From Rhizobiaceae bacterium (GTDB lineage: Bacteria; Pseudomonadota; Alphaproteobacteria; Rhizobiales; Rhizobiaceae), in assembly GCA_019635715.1 (NCBI GenBank), contig JAHBYY010000021.1, forward strand, positions 1-57,433: a stretch of 57,433 bases of DNA. Reading direction: 5' to 3'. Positions 8,214-16,292 of the stretch are shown one piece after another; within the stretch, counting starts at the first letter, position 1; each line of letters starts with the position of its first letter. The position numbers and the translations under genes are program-made. Below the pieces are notes generated by a model. It saw nothing but the letters and a program-made list of their open reading frames with translations, had not been told where the DNA came from and searched no databases.

Positions 8214-9202
8214 TGGTTCCCGATCTCGACCATCTGCGGCGCGCCTACGCCGTCACCGTCAGGGCCACGCAGCTCACGCCGCTGCTGGATTCGCCTGCGC
8301 TGGCGCGTCAGTCCGGTGCCGCGCGGCTGTTCCTCAAGGCGGAATCGCTGCAATGGGCGGGATCGTTCAAGGCGCGCGGCGCCTATTGGCGGCTGACGCA
8401 ACTTTCGCCGGATGCGGCCCGCAAGGGCGTCGTCGCCTATTCCTCCGGCAACTTCGCGCAGGGGCTGGCGGCGGCCGGCCAGGCGCTCGGCATCCCGGTC
8501 ACCATCGTCATGCCGGTCGATGCTCCGGCAGCCAAGCGCGAGGCGACCGCCGGCTATGGCGCGACGGTGGTGCTGACCGATCACGGCGACCGGCCACGCG
8601 AGGAGGTGGCGTCGGCGCGGGCGCGCGACATCGCTGGCGAGCAGGGCCTGACCCTGCTGCATCCCTTCGACGATCCGGAAATCGTCGCCGGCCAGGCGGG
8701 CGTCGGGCTGGAGACGCTGGAGCAGCTTGCGGCCAGGGAGTGCCATGCCGACCTCCTGTTCTGCCCGGTCGGCGGCGGCGGGCTGATCGCCGGCATCACG
8801 CTGGCCTTCCGCCATCTGTCGCCGGCGACCCGCATCGTCGCCGTCGAGCCGGCCGGCTATGACGGCATGGGAAGCTCGGTCCGCGCCGGGGAGCCGGTCA
8901 CCAAGCCGCATGCGTCGGGCACGATCTGCGACGGGCTGATGGCGCGACGGCCGGGCGACGCGCCGTTCGCCGCGATCGGCAGGGACGGCGTCGCGGCGGC
9001 AACCGTCGAGGATGCCGCGGTGCGCCGCGCCATGAAGCAGGCCGCCGAGCGCGCCAAGCTCTATCTCGAGCCTTCGGGCGCCGCGGCGCTGGCCGCGGTG
9101 CTGGAGGGCGGTTTCGACCTTTCCGGCAAGACCGTCGTCGTCATCGCCTCGGGCGGCAACGTCGCGCTCGCGGATTTCATGCGGCATGTCGGCGATGTTT
9201 GA
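8210..9202 (+). CDS. threonine dehydratase-like PLP enzyme
   Basis: This 330-residue fold-type II PLP enzyme has the lysine motif SFKARGAY (Lys54), the asparagine loop [10 protein letters not shown], the phosphate-binding tetraglycine VGGGGLIAG and the C-terminal SGGNV. Length and motifs match catabolic threonine/serine dehydratases or serine racemases without an ACT regulatory domain. Expected chemistry is alpha,beta-elimination of a hydroxy-amino acid to a 2-oxo acid and ammonia. The start overlaps the betC stop as ATGA, with a second ATG at 8213, so translation is probably coupled. Its place in a bet operon, where betB is normally found, is unusual. Consumption of serine made from glycine betaine-derived glycine is one possible reason, by inference. 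Confidence 0.85.
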   Translation: MMVPDLDHLRRAYAVTVRATQLTPLLDSPALARQSGAARLFLKAESLQWAGSFKARGAYWRLTQLSPDAARKGVVAYSSGNFAQGLAAAGQALGIPVTIVMPVDAPAAKREATAGYGATVVLTDHGDRPREEVASARARDIAGEQGLTLLHPFDDPEIVAGQAGVGLETLEQLAARECHADLLFCPVGGGGLIAGITLAFRHLSPATRIVAVEPAGYDGMGSSVRAGEPVTKPHASGTICDGLMARRPGDAPFAAIGRDGVAAATVEDAAVRRAMKQAAERAKLYLEPSGAAALAAVLEGGFDLSGKTVVVIASGGNVALADFMRHVGDV

Positions 9203-9210
9203 ACGCGCCT

Positions 9211-9370
9211 TCACCCCCCTCTGGCCTGCCGGCCATCTCCCCCTCAAGGGGGGAGATCGGCTTTCTCGCCGGCCTTCGCCCGCCGTCGAAGGTGACAAGC
9301 GACCTCTCCCGCAGGCACTGCCGATCTCCCCCCTTGAGGGGGAGATGGCCGGCAGGCCAGAGGGGGGTGA
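9211..9370. repeat. perfect 50-bp inverted repeat element
   Basis: The arms 9211-9260 and 9321-9370 are exact reverse complements over all 50 bases, separated by a 60-base spacer. Each arm runs from TCACCCCCCTCTGG to GGGGGGAGATCGG and contains its own smaller palindromes (GCCTGCCGGC, CCCCCTCAAGGGGG). This pattern is familiar from Mesorhizobium-type intergenic repeats. It lies between the PLP-enzyme gene and betA in the same orientation, so a shared mRNA would carry a very long hairpin. Such a structure could protect or split the transcript; that is inference. Confidence 0.9.
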
Positions 9371-9405
9371 TTCAGCGAAGATCCCTTACACCAGGCGTGT
9401 CGCCG

Positions 9406-11058
9406 ATGCTTGAGGCGGATTACGTCATCGTCGGGTCGGGTTCGGCCGGATCCGCCCTCGCCTACCGCCTGTCGGAGGACGGCGGGCATTCGGTCATCGT
9501 CATCGAATATGGCGGCACCGATATGGGGCCGCTGATCCAGATGCCCTCGGCGCTGTCCATCCCGATGAACATGGCGCATTACGACTGGGGCTTTTCCAGC
9601 GAACCCGAGCCGCATCTCGGCGGCCGCGTGCTAGCCACGCCGCGCGGAAAGGTGCTCGGCGGCTCGTCGTCGATCAACGGCATGGTCTATGTCCGCGGCC
9701 ACGCCGGCGATTTCGACCATTGGGCCGAACAGGGCGCGACCGGCTGGTCCTATGCCGACGTGCTCCCCTACTTCAAGCGGATGGAGCATAGCCACGGCGG
9801 CGAGGAGGGATGGCGCGGCACGTCCGGCCCGCTGCATGTGCAGCGCGGCCCGCGCACCAATCCGCTCTACGCCGCCTTCATCGAGGCCGGCGCACAGGCC
9901 GGCTTCGAGCTGACGCCCGACTACAACGGCGCCAAGCAGGAAGGTTTCGGGCCGATGGAGCAGACGATCCATGGCGGTCGCCGCTGGTCGGCCGCCAACG
10001 CCTATCTGCGGCCTGCCCTGAAGCGAAAGAATGTGAGCGTGGTCAGGGGCTTCGCCCGCCGGGTGGTGATCGAGAACCAACGCGCGACCGGCGTCGAGAT
10101 CGAGGCCCGCAGGCAGATCCAGGTGGTCAAGGCCAGGCGCGAGGTGATCGTCGCCGCTTCGTCGATCAACTCGCCGAAGCTGCTCCTGCTCTCCGGCATC
10201 GGGCCGGCGGACGAGCTGCGCCGCCACGGCATCGACGTCGTCGCGAACCGCCCGGGCGTCGGCGCCAACCTGCAGGACCATCTGGAACTCTACATCCAGC
10301 AGGAAGCGACGCAGCCGATTACGCTCTATTCGGTGCTCAATCCCGTCTCGAAGGCGATGATCGGCGCGCAGTGGCTGTTCTTCAAGACCGGGCTCGGCGC
10401 CACCAATCACTTCGAGGCAGCGGCCTTCGTGCGATCGAAGGCCGGCGTCGACTATCCCGACATCCAGTACCACTTCCTGCCGGCCGCGGTGCGCTACGAC
10501 GGCAAGGCGGCGGCGAAGTCGCACGGCTTCCAGGCGCATGTCGGGCCGATGCGCTCCAAGTCGCGCGGCACGGTGACGCTGCGCTCGCCCGATCCCTCCG
10601 ACAAGCCGGTCATCCGCTTCAACTACATGTCGCACGCCGACGACTGGGCGGATTTCCGTCACTGCATCCGGCTGACGCGCGAAATCTTCGGCCAGCAGGC
10701 GTTCGATGCCTATCGGGGCGCCGAGATCTCGCCGGGCGCGCAGGTGCAGTCCGACGCCGAGCTGGATGCGTTCATCCGCGACCACGCCGAGAGCGCCTAT
10801 CATCCCTGCGGCACCTGCCGGATGGGCCGTGCCGACGACCTGCACGCGGTCGTCGACGCGCAGTGCCGCGTCATCGGCGTCGAGGGGCTGCGCGTCGCCG
10901 ATTCGTCGATCTTCCCGCGCGTCACCAACGGCAACCTCAACGCACCGTCGATCATGACCGGCGAGAAGGCCGCCGACCATATTCTCGGCAAGCCGATGCT
11001 CGCGCCGTCCAACCAGGAGCCGTGGGTCAATCCCCGGTGGCGCGAGAGCGATCGCTAG
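9406..11058 (+). CDS. betA: choline dehydrogenase (GMC oxidoreductase)
   Basis: The 550-residue protein is a GMC-family flavoprotein. The FAD-binding motif is [15 protein letters not shown] at the N-terminus, followed by the GMC signatures [18 protein letters not shown] and [16 protein letters not shown]. The C-terminal active-site motifs are [10 protein letters not shown] (catalytic His) and [15 protein letters not shown]. BetA oxidises choline to betaine aldehyde, and can go on to glycine betaine, feeding electrons to the respiratory chain. It starts at ATG 9406 just after the 160-bp palindromic element. Close alternatives are other alcohol or polyol GMC enzymes, but the bet context supports choline. 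No betaine aldehyde dehydrogenase gene is adjacent. Confidence 0.9.
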   Translation: MLEADYVIVGSGSAGSALAYRLSEDGGHSVIVIEYGGTDMGPLIQMPSALSIPMNMAHYDWGFSSEPEPHLGGRVLATPRGKVLGGSSSINGMVYVRGHAGDFDHWAEQGATGWSYADVLPYFKRMEHSHGGEEGWRGTSGPLHVQRGPRTNPLYAAFIEAGAQAGFELTPDYNGAKQEGFGPMEQTIHGGRRWSAANAYLRPALKRKNVSVVRGFARRVVIENQRATGVEIEARRQIQVVKARREVIVAASSINSPKLLLLSGIGPADELRRHGIDVVANRPGVGANLQDHLELYIQQEATQPITLYSVLNPVSKAMIGAQWLFFKTGLGATNHFEAAAFVRSKAGVDYPDIQYHFLPAAVRYDGKAAAKSHGFQAHVGPMRSKSRGTVTLRSPDPSDKPVIRFNYMSHADDWADFRHCIRLTREIFGQQAFDAYRGAEISPGAQVQSDAELDAFIRDHAESAYHPCGTCRMGRADDLHAVVDAQCRVIGVEGLRVADSSIFPRVTNGNLNAPSIMTGEKAADHILGKPMLAPSNQEPWVNPRWRESDR

Positions 11059-11079
11059 CAAACCTTCGCACCGGCACGC

Positions 11080-11095
11080 CGGCCCGCTCGGGCCG
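11080..11095. terminator. short GC hairpin after betA
   Basis: A 7-bp stem, CGGCCCG-CT-CGGGCCG, lies 22 bases after the betA stop. There is no following T-run, so it is at best a weak or Rho-assisted terminator for the bet operon. Confidence 0.3.
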
Positions 11096-11247
11096 AGCAC
11101 GGCATGGCGCGCGAAAATAGCGACCGCGTTTCAGCGGTTTAGCTCGCCGATTTCGGGTTCCCGGCATTTCGACATGCGAACTGGACAAAAGGTCATTTCC
11201 CGCTTGCGGGTCACCGAACCGGCGGCTATAAGCCCGCCGTCTGGTCA

Positions 11248-11324
11248 CGGAGTGTAGCGCAGCCTGGTAGCGCACATCGTTCGGGACGATGGGGTCGCAG
11301 GTTCAAATCCTGCCACTCCGACCA
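11248..11324 (+). tRNA. tRNA-Pro (anticodon CGG)
   Basis: The 77-base cloverleaf includes an encoded CCA end. The acceptor stem CGGAGTG pairs with CACTCCG, the D-arm holds AGCGCAGCCTGGTAGCGC, and the anticodon stem CATCG/CGATG encloses the loop TTCGGGA with anticodon CGG at 11282-11284. The T-arm is GCAGG TTCAAAT CCTGC. The discriminator base is A. It reads CCG proline codons, which are frequent in this GC-rich DNA. No integrase or repeated 3' end is seen nearby, so there is no sign that it serves as an attachment site here. Confidence 0.97.
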
Positions 11325-11562
11325 GAAAAATCAACAATTTCCCGCAAATCCAAGACAGTGCCGACTCGCCGGCGCACTGTTTGCGCACTGCTTGCATCCC
11401 AGAACGCTCGAAGAGCCCGCACCTTTCGGCAGCGGGGCGCTTACAAGTCGACGTCCCGCCGGTCCTCCCCGCGGAGGCCATCGGACTCCGGACGCGAATG
11501 TCCGTGTGGGCGTGCCGCATGCCCCTGGCGCGTGGCAGCCTCGGCTGGCGGCGCGCCCTGGT

Positions 11563-12102
11563 TCAAGCTTCGAGCGCCGCCAGGATATGCGCGACGATCG
11601 CGTCGGGAGGCTCGGCTATGTCGAGGACGATCGGGCTTTCGTCGGGCTGCGGCGGCTCCAGAGCCTCAATCTGGCTCTCCAGAAGCGACGCGGATGCGAA
11701 GTGGTTGCGACGCTCGCCCAGCCTCTCCGCGATAAGGTCGGTCGAGCCGTGCAGGAAAAGGATGCGCAGCCGCCCAAGCCGCAGCCGGAACAGGTCGCGA
11801 TAGCGCCGCTTGAGCACCGAGCAGGCGATGACGACCGGGCGGCGCTCGGCAAGGGCCGCGTCGCAGACGGCGTTGAGCCATGGCCAGCGGTCGTCGTCGG
11901 TGAGCCCGATGCCGTTGCGCATGCGCTCGACATTGGCCGCGCTGTGGAAGGTGTCGGCCTCGACGAAGGAAGCGTCGAGCGCCTCGGCCAGACGCCGGCC
12001 AATCTCGGTCTTGCCCGTTCCGGCGATGCCCATCACGACAAGAAAGTCAGGAATGCCGGGCGCAGCCCGCGCCGCGCGCGCCTCCCGGATCCGGCCGCTC
12101 AT
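11563..12102 (-). CDS. gluconokinase-type carbohydrate kinase
   Basis: This 179-residue P-loop kinase belongs to the GntK/shikimate-kinase-like group. The Walker A motif is GIAGTGKT (residues 25-32). The GntK-like segments EADTFHSAANVERMRNGIGL, TDDDRWPWLN and CSVLKRRYRDLFR follow in the expected order. Classical gluconokinase phosphorylates D-gluconate at O6. It follows the oxidoreductase gene by 61 bp on the same strand, so they probably form one transcription unit. The actual sugar acid may be something other than gluconate. An N-terminal extension of about 18 residues precedes the core, so the start could be further in. Confidence 0.85.
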   Translation of the reverse strand: MSGRIREARAARAAPGIPDFLVVMGIAGTGKTEIGRRLAEALDASFVEADTFHSAANVERMRNGIGLTDDDRWPWLNAVCDAALAERRPVVIACSVLKRRYRDLFRLRLGRLRILFLHGSTDLIAERLGERRNHFASASLLESQIEALEPPQPDESPIVLDIAEPPDAIVAHILAALEA

Positions 12103-12163
12103 CGGCAGGGCCCCATCAAGGCGGGCCGCGGCCCGGGCGTCGATCCGTTGGGCTCCATGCCGT

Positions 12164-13522
12164 TCAGGCGGCCGCGCTGGCGGTCGGCCGAAACCGCTCT
12201 TCCATCTCGCGGCGGATCTTCACGACATCGAGGTCGTTGACCAGTTCCACGTCGTCGAAGCTGACGATCTGGTCCTTCTTGATCGGGCGTTTGAGCTTGA
12301 CGTTGTGTGCGAGACCGATGGGCAGCGCGGCGCGCTCCAGGCTGATCGAGGCGGGGATGGCGTTCGCCCAGACCGCATAGCCGCCCTCGCCGTCCAGCAT
12401 CTCGCCCGGCTGCATGTCCTTCTTGGCCGTCGCCACGGCATCGCCGCGAAACTCCTTCGACGAGCCCGTCGGCTCGTTGCGGAGCGCCGCCGCGAGAACG
12501 CTGACCGAGGTCTCCAGGCCGATGATGTGGAACGGCCGCCACATCGACGCATACCAGCCCGACGGATCGGTCAGCAGCCCGTACTGCTTGAAACAAGCGC
12601 GCGCATATTCGTTGTGCGCCTTGAAGGTGACGAAGACGCCGTAGCGGATGTTGTTGAAGACCTCGCGGCCGTCCGGCTCCTGGCTGGCCGCGATGTCGAC
12701 GAGGCCGGAGCGGGCCATGCGGCCGCCGTCCGCCGCCGGACGGAAGACTTTGGCCAGGTCGTGCAGGCCGGCCGGCGGAAAGGCCAGACCGGCGTCGGGG
12801 CAGTCGAGGCCGGTACCGTTCGCGACGGCCGCCATCTCGATGGCGGCCTTGGTGCCGTCCGTGAAGGAATTGTACATCTTGGGATTGAAGTCGCCCTTTG
12901 CGACCTCCTCCTCGGACCATCCGAAGAAGCCCCACACCGTGTCCGGCGTGGAATAGCGGTAGCGGGGCTCGAAATTCATGCCCTTGCCCGCGGCGGTCAC
13001 CTCGAAGCCGGTGGCCCGCGCCCAGTCGACAAGTTCGCAGATCAGCGCCGGCTGATCGCCATAGGCCATCGAATAGATCACGCCCTTCTGCCGCGCCCTC
13101 TCGGCGAGGATCGGCCCGACCATGACGTCGGCCTCGACATTGACCATGACGACATGCTTGCCGGCCTCGATCGCCGCCAGCGCGTGACGCGTCCCGGCGA
13201 TCGGATGGCCGGTCGCCTCGATCACGCATTCGATTTCCTCGCAGGCGAGCAGCGCCGCCACGTCGTCGGTGACGAAGGTCGTGCCGTCCTTCACCGCGGC
13301 GCCGGCGTCCCTTGCCTGGTAGCGCTCGCTGGGCCAGCCGACGCGCTGCAGCGATTCCCGCGCCTTGGCGACGTTCAGGTCCGCGACCGCGACCATGTGG
13401 TATCCGGCGATGCGCTGTGCCTGCGACAGCACCATCGAGCCGAATTTTCCGGCGCCGATCAGACCGACCCGCACCGGGCGTCCACCTTCCGCACGCGCTG
13501 CCAGCAGGGAATACAGATTCAT
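12164..13522 (-). CDS. NAD(P)-dependent oxidoreductase with C-terminal SAF-like domain
   Basis: The 452-residue protein begins with a Rossmann fold (RVGLIGAGKFGSMVLSQA, about residues 18-35) of the Gfo/Idh/MocA or homoserine-dehydrogenase kind, with VVMVNVEADVMVGP and GDQPALICELVDWA in the middle. The C-terminal part (AHNVKLKRPIKKDQIVSFDDVEL) looks like a SAF/antifreeze-type domain, which often occurs in sugar-acid dehydratases. Proteins with this layout are often annotated as homoserine dehydrogenase or FlgA, but no experimental role is known to me. The start is ATG 13522, preceded by GAAGGA. Cotranscription with the gluconokinase-like gene suggests a role in sugar-acid catabolism. Confidence 0.8.
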   Translation of the reverse strand: MNLYSLLAARAEGGRPVRVGLIGAGKFGSMVLSQAQRIAGYHMVAVADLNVAKARESLQRVGWPSERYQARDAGAAVKDGTTFVTDDVAALLACEEIECVIEATGHPIAGTRHALAAIEAGKHVVMVNVEADVMVGPILAERARQKGVIYSMAYGDQPALICELVDWARATGFEVTAAGKGMNFEPRYRYSTPDTVWGFFGWSEEEVAKGDFNPKMYNSFTDGTKAAIEMAAVANGTGLDCPDAGLAFPPAGLHDLAKVFRPAADGGRMARSGLVDIAASQEPDGREVFNNIRYGVFVTFKAHNEYARACFKQYGLLTDPSGWYASMWRPFHIIGLETSVSVLAAALRNEPTGSSKEFRGDAVATAKKDMQPGEMLDGEGGYAVWANAIPASISLERAALPIGLAHNVKLKRPIKKDQIVSFDDVELVNDLDVVKIRREMEERFRPTASAAA

Positions 13523-14116
13523 GTCCAAAATCCTTCGCACAAGCGCAATTGGCGCGGCGTCAGCTTCGGCGAGGCGTACAAGGGCTCACGCACCCTGCTC
13601 CGGCCAGGACACGCGACGAAGGCGCGAGCGCCTCCTGCAATGACGTTGTCAACCTCCCCGGCCGGCTGCGCCGCCGTTGGCCCGACCACTGTCTTCCGGG
13701 CCCGCCCATTCGTATGGCCAGAAAGTTGTTAGTGCAATTTAGAAGGCGAGCTCGATCATTTAGTCAGACTTAAAGATGTACGGCACACCAGACGGAGTCG
13801 TGAATGGCGACGGCTTCCCCGGCCGGAATGACGGCGCGGTGACGGATTGCGCGACGCCGCTTGGCGGCTGCTGTGCCACAGCCCCCGGACATCGAAGCCG
13901 GCGGTCCCGCGGGCCTTGCCGGCGTCGGGCCACCGGAGCCGGAACGCCGGCACGAAGGCGTCCGGCCGGGTGGCGAACAGCGACGGCACAAGACGTTTCC
14001 GGGCCGGAGTTTTTCACATCGGCGCGGAAAACCGTGAAGTCCTGAAGTTTGCAGAGGGCGTCGTCGCGGCCCTGCCGTTTTCGCCTTGGCGCCCGATCCA
14101 CCGCTGTCCACTCCCC
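13523..14116. other. 594-bp intergenic region without a supported gene
   Basis: Short frames on both strands show no recognisable family and no consistent ribosome binding site. The stretch 13720-13790 is less GC-rich (AAGTTGTTAGTGCAATTTAG, then ATCATTTAGTCAGACTTAAA) and is a reasonable place for the promoter of the minus-strand oxidoreductase-kinase pair. A decayed gene fragment on the minus strand around 13776-14101 cannot be excluded. Confidence 0.4.
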
Positions 14117-15016
14117 CTAGCGCATTTGCGACTGCTCCCCAATCCCGTCGCGCTCGGTCCGCAGCCAATCCAGGAACAGCCGCACCTTCTTCTGCCTGAG
14201 ATGATCGCGCGGACACACGATCCATTGCGTGACGATGCGCAGCGAGGGAGGATCTGCGACCGGGCAGACGAGGCGGCCGTCGCGCAGTTCGCGCTCCATC
14301 ATCATGCTGCTTTCCAGAGCGATCCCCATCCCGTCCGCGGCGGCGTCGATCGCCATGTGGCTGCGGTCGAACAGGATGCGGCGCCAGCGCTCCGCCGGCT
14401 GCGTGCCGGCCAGCTTGAACCATGCCGGCCACTGCGCCTGCGACTTGACGGAATGGATCAGCCGGAACCGCGTCAGTTCCTCGGCCTCGACGCTGCCCGC
14501 CGCCGCCAGGGACGGCGCGCAGGCGGGAATGAAGGTTTCCTCGGCCAGGCCTTCGACAAACAGGCCGGGCCAGCGCCCGTCGCCATGGCGGATTTCCACG
14601 TCGACGATTTCGCGGTTGAAATCGGTCGGCTCGTTGGTCCCATCAAGGCGGATTTCCAGCCCCGGATTCCTGTCGAGGAACGACGAAAGGCGCGGCAGCA
14701 GCCATTTGTTGGAGAGCGTCGGCGTCGCCCGTACCGTCAGCATCGTCACCGAGCGATAGCCGCGGATCGTGCTGGTGGCCTCGGATATGCGCTCGATCTC
14801 GTCGGTGATGGTGGCGAAATAGCGCTCGCCCGCCTCGGTCAGCACGACGCGGCGTCCCATCTTGGTGAGCAGGCTGACGCCGAGCTGGACCTCCAGCGCC
14901 TGGATCTGCTGGGTCACCGCCGACGGCGTCACGCCGAACGCCTCGGCGGCCCGGGAAATGCTGCCGGCGCGGGCAGCGGCATGGAAGACCCAGATTGCCT
15001 TGACCGGTATCTGCAT
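14117..15016 (-). CDS. LysR-family transcriptional regulator (GcvA-like)
   Basis: The 299-residue protein has the LysR helix-turn-helix at residues 17-60 (SISRAAEAFGVTPSAVTQQI and QALEVQLGVSLLTKMGRRV), then a substrate-binding domain with the GcvA-like segments RATPTLSNKWLLPRLSSF and HGDGRWPGL. It is divergent from the ABC transporter operon across 244 bp and is the obvious candidate regulator of that operon. LysR proteins usually activate a divergent target in response to a pathway ligand (family knowledge). The ligand is unknown. Confidence 0.9.
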   Translation of the reverse strand: MQIPVKAIWVFHAAARAGSISRAAEAFGVTPSAVTQQIQALEVQLGVSLLTKMGRRVVLTEAGERYFATITDEIERISEATSTIRGYRSVTMLTVRATPTLSNKWLLPRLSSFLDRNPGLEIRLDGTNEPTDFNREIVDVEIRHGDGRWPGLFVEGLAEETFIPACAPSLAAAGSVEAEELTRFRLIHSVKSQAQWPAWFKLAGTQPAERWRRILFDRSHMAIDAAADGMGIALESSMMMERELRDGRLVCPVADPPSLRIVTQWIVCPRDHLRQKKVRLFLDWLRTERDGIGEQSQMR

Positions 15017-15260
15017 GTGTCGCTCCCCGGGCCCTCACCGGATCCGACCATATCACTTTTCATTAAGCCGAGCTAACAATTCGAGCAGATGTTCTAATTT
15101 GTGCCTAACAGATCGGTTGATCTAGTTTCCAACTTGCTGCAGCACAGTGAAGTCGTGTGTGTGCAGAGCGCTCGGAGGGGCGACAACGAGACCCGGGCTC
15201 GGGTCGGCAGAGAAGAGGACATACCGGGCTTGGTCCGGCATCCAACGGGAGGAGTTTTCG
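15017..15260. promoter_or_regulatory. divergent promoter region, LysR / ABC operon
   Basis: This 244-bp gap is locally AT-rich at 15050-15110 (ATCACTTTTCATTAAGCC, TTCTAATTTGTGCCTAA). It holds a small palindrome, AGATC-GGTT-GATCT, at 15110-15123 as a possible LysR-type site. The operon side has a strong GGGAGGAG ribosome binding site before ATG 15261. No exact promoter can be fixed by eye. Confidence 0.45.
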
Positions 15261-16286
15261 ATGACACACAGATTGCGCGGCCTTTTCGCCGCTTCGACGG
15301 CGCTTGTCCTTTTCAGCGGTGCCGCCGCGTCGGCGCAGGATAGCTGCTCCGCCTACCCCACGGCCAAGATGGACAAGATCGAATCGACGGCGGTCGAGGC
15401 GGAATTCGGCGCGGTGCCGGCGCCCGCGAAGGAGCTGCGCTTCGCCTACGTCACCAAAACGCTGATCAACGAGTTCTGGCAGGATGTCGCGGCCGGCGTA
15501 AAGGATGAAGCGGGCAAGTACAAAATCACCGTCGATGTCCAGGCCGCCAAGGATGAGAGCTCGATGATCGAGCAGCTCAACCTTGCCCAGACGGTGTTGT
15601 CGCAGAAGCCCGACGCGCTGCTGTTGTCGCCGCAGTCCGATTCCAACCTGGTGCCGGTCATCGAGGCGGCGCGGGCCGCCAACATCCCGACCATCATCAT
15701 CGACGATGCGCGCACCGAAGGCGCCAGCACCTATGTCGGCACCGACCAGGTCTCGATCGGCGCCAAGGCCGCGGCGTTCCTGCACGAGACCTATCCGGAC
15801 GGCGGCAAGGTCGCGCAGATCGAGGGCGCGGCCGGCTCGCCCAATGCGCGCCTGCGCATCCAGGGGTTCAAGGAAGAGCTCGCCAAATATTCGAATCTCG
15901 AACTGGTCGCCAGCCAGCCCGGCAACTGGGATCGCCTGACGGCGCTGAACGCCACCGCCAACATCCTGCGCCAGACGCCCGATCTCGTCGGCATCTATGC
16001 CAACAATGACGGCATGGCGCTCGGCGTGGTCGAAGCCGTCACCAGCGGCAGCAGCCTGGAGAAGGTCGCCGTCGTCGGCACGGACGGCATCCGCGAGGCG
16101 AAGAAATCGGTCGGCGCAGGCGAGATGCGGGCAACCGTCGCCGAATTCCCCTTCGAGGAAGGCCAGCTCGGCGTCCAGATGGCGCTCCGGCTGCTCGGCT
16201 GCCAGGCCATCCCGCAGTGGATCGTCTCGCCGCAGGCGGTTATCACAAAGGACAACGTCAAGGATTTTCCCGATCCGAAAGTCTAG
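15261..16286 (+). CDS. sugar-type ABC transporter periplasmic binding protein
   Basis: This 341-residue protein has a Sec signal peptide (MTHRLRGLFAASTALVLF, cleaved around ASAQD) and a periplasmic-binding type I fold (PF13407 group). Typical segments are LRFAYVTKTLINEFW, DALLLSPQSDSNLVPVIEAA, IPTIIIDDA, GIYANNDGMALGVVEAV and VAVVGTDGI. It begins at ATG 15261, 8 bases after a GGAGGAG-type site. A preceding in-frame start at 15147 lacks a signal peptide. It is the first gene of an operon with the ATPase and permease. The ligand is unknown; ribose/allose/xylose-like sugars or sugar derivatives are typical for the group. Confidence 0.92.
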   Translation: MTHRLRGLFAASTALVLFSGAAASAQDSCSAYPTAKMDKIESTAVEAEFGAVPAPAKELRFAYVTKTLINEFWQDVAAGVKDEAGKYKITVDVQAAKDESSMIEQLNLAQTVLSQKPDALLLSPQSDSNLVPVIEAARAANIPTIIIDDARTEGASTYVGTDQVSIGAKAAAFLHETYPDGGKVAQIEGAAGSPNARLRIQGFKEELAKYSNLELVASQPGNWDRLTALNATANILRQTPDLVGIYANNDGMALGVVEAVTSGSSLEKVAVVGTDGIREAKKSVGAGEMRATVAEFPFEEGQLGVQMALRLLGCQAIPQWIVSPQAVITKDNVKDFPDPKV

Positions 16287-16292
16287 CCTCCC

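Noticed and set aside
11248-11324. tRNA-Pro as an integration site
   Set aside because: No integrase gene, no repeated tRNA 3' end and no mobile genes are found in the window.
11245-11520. Minus-strand frame ending in [20 protein letters not shown]
   Set aside because: This is the well-known false protein from translating the antisense strand of tRNA-Pro and its flank.
13760-14101. Possible 113-residue minus-strand gene
   Set aside because: No family motif or good ribosome binding site; Arg/Pro/Ser-rich translation typical of non-coding GC-rich DNA.
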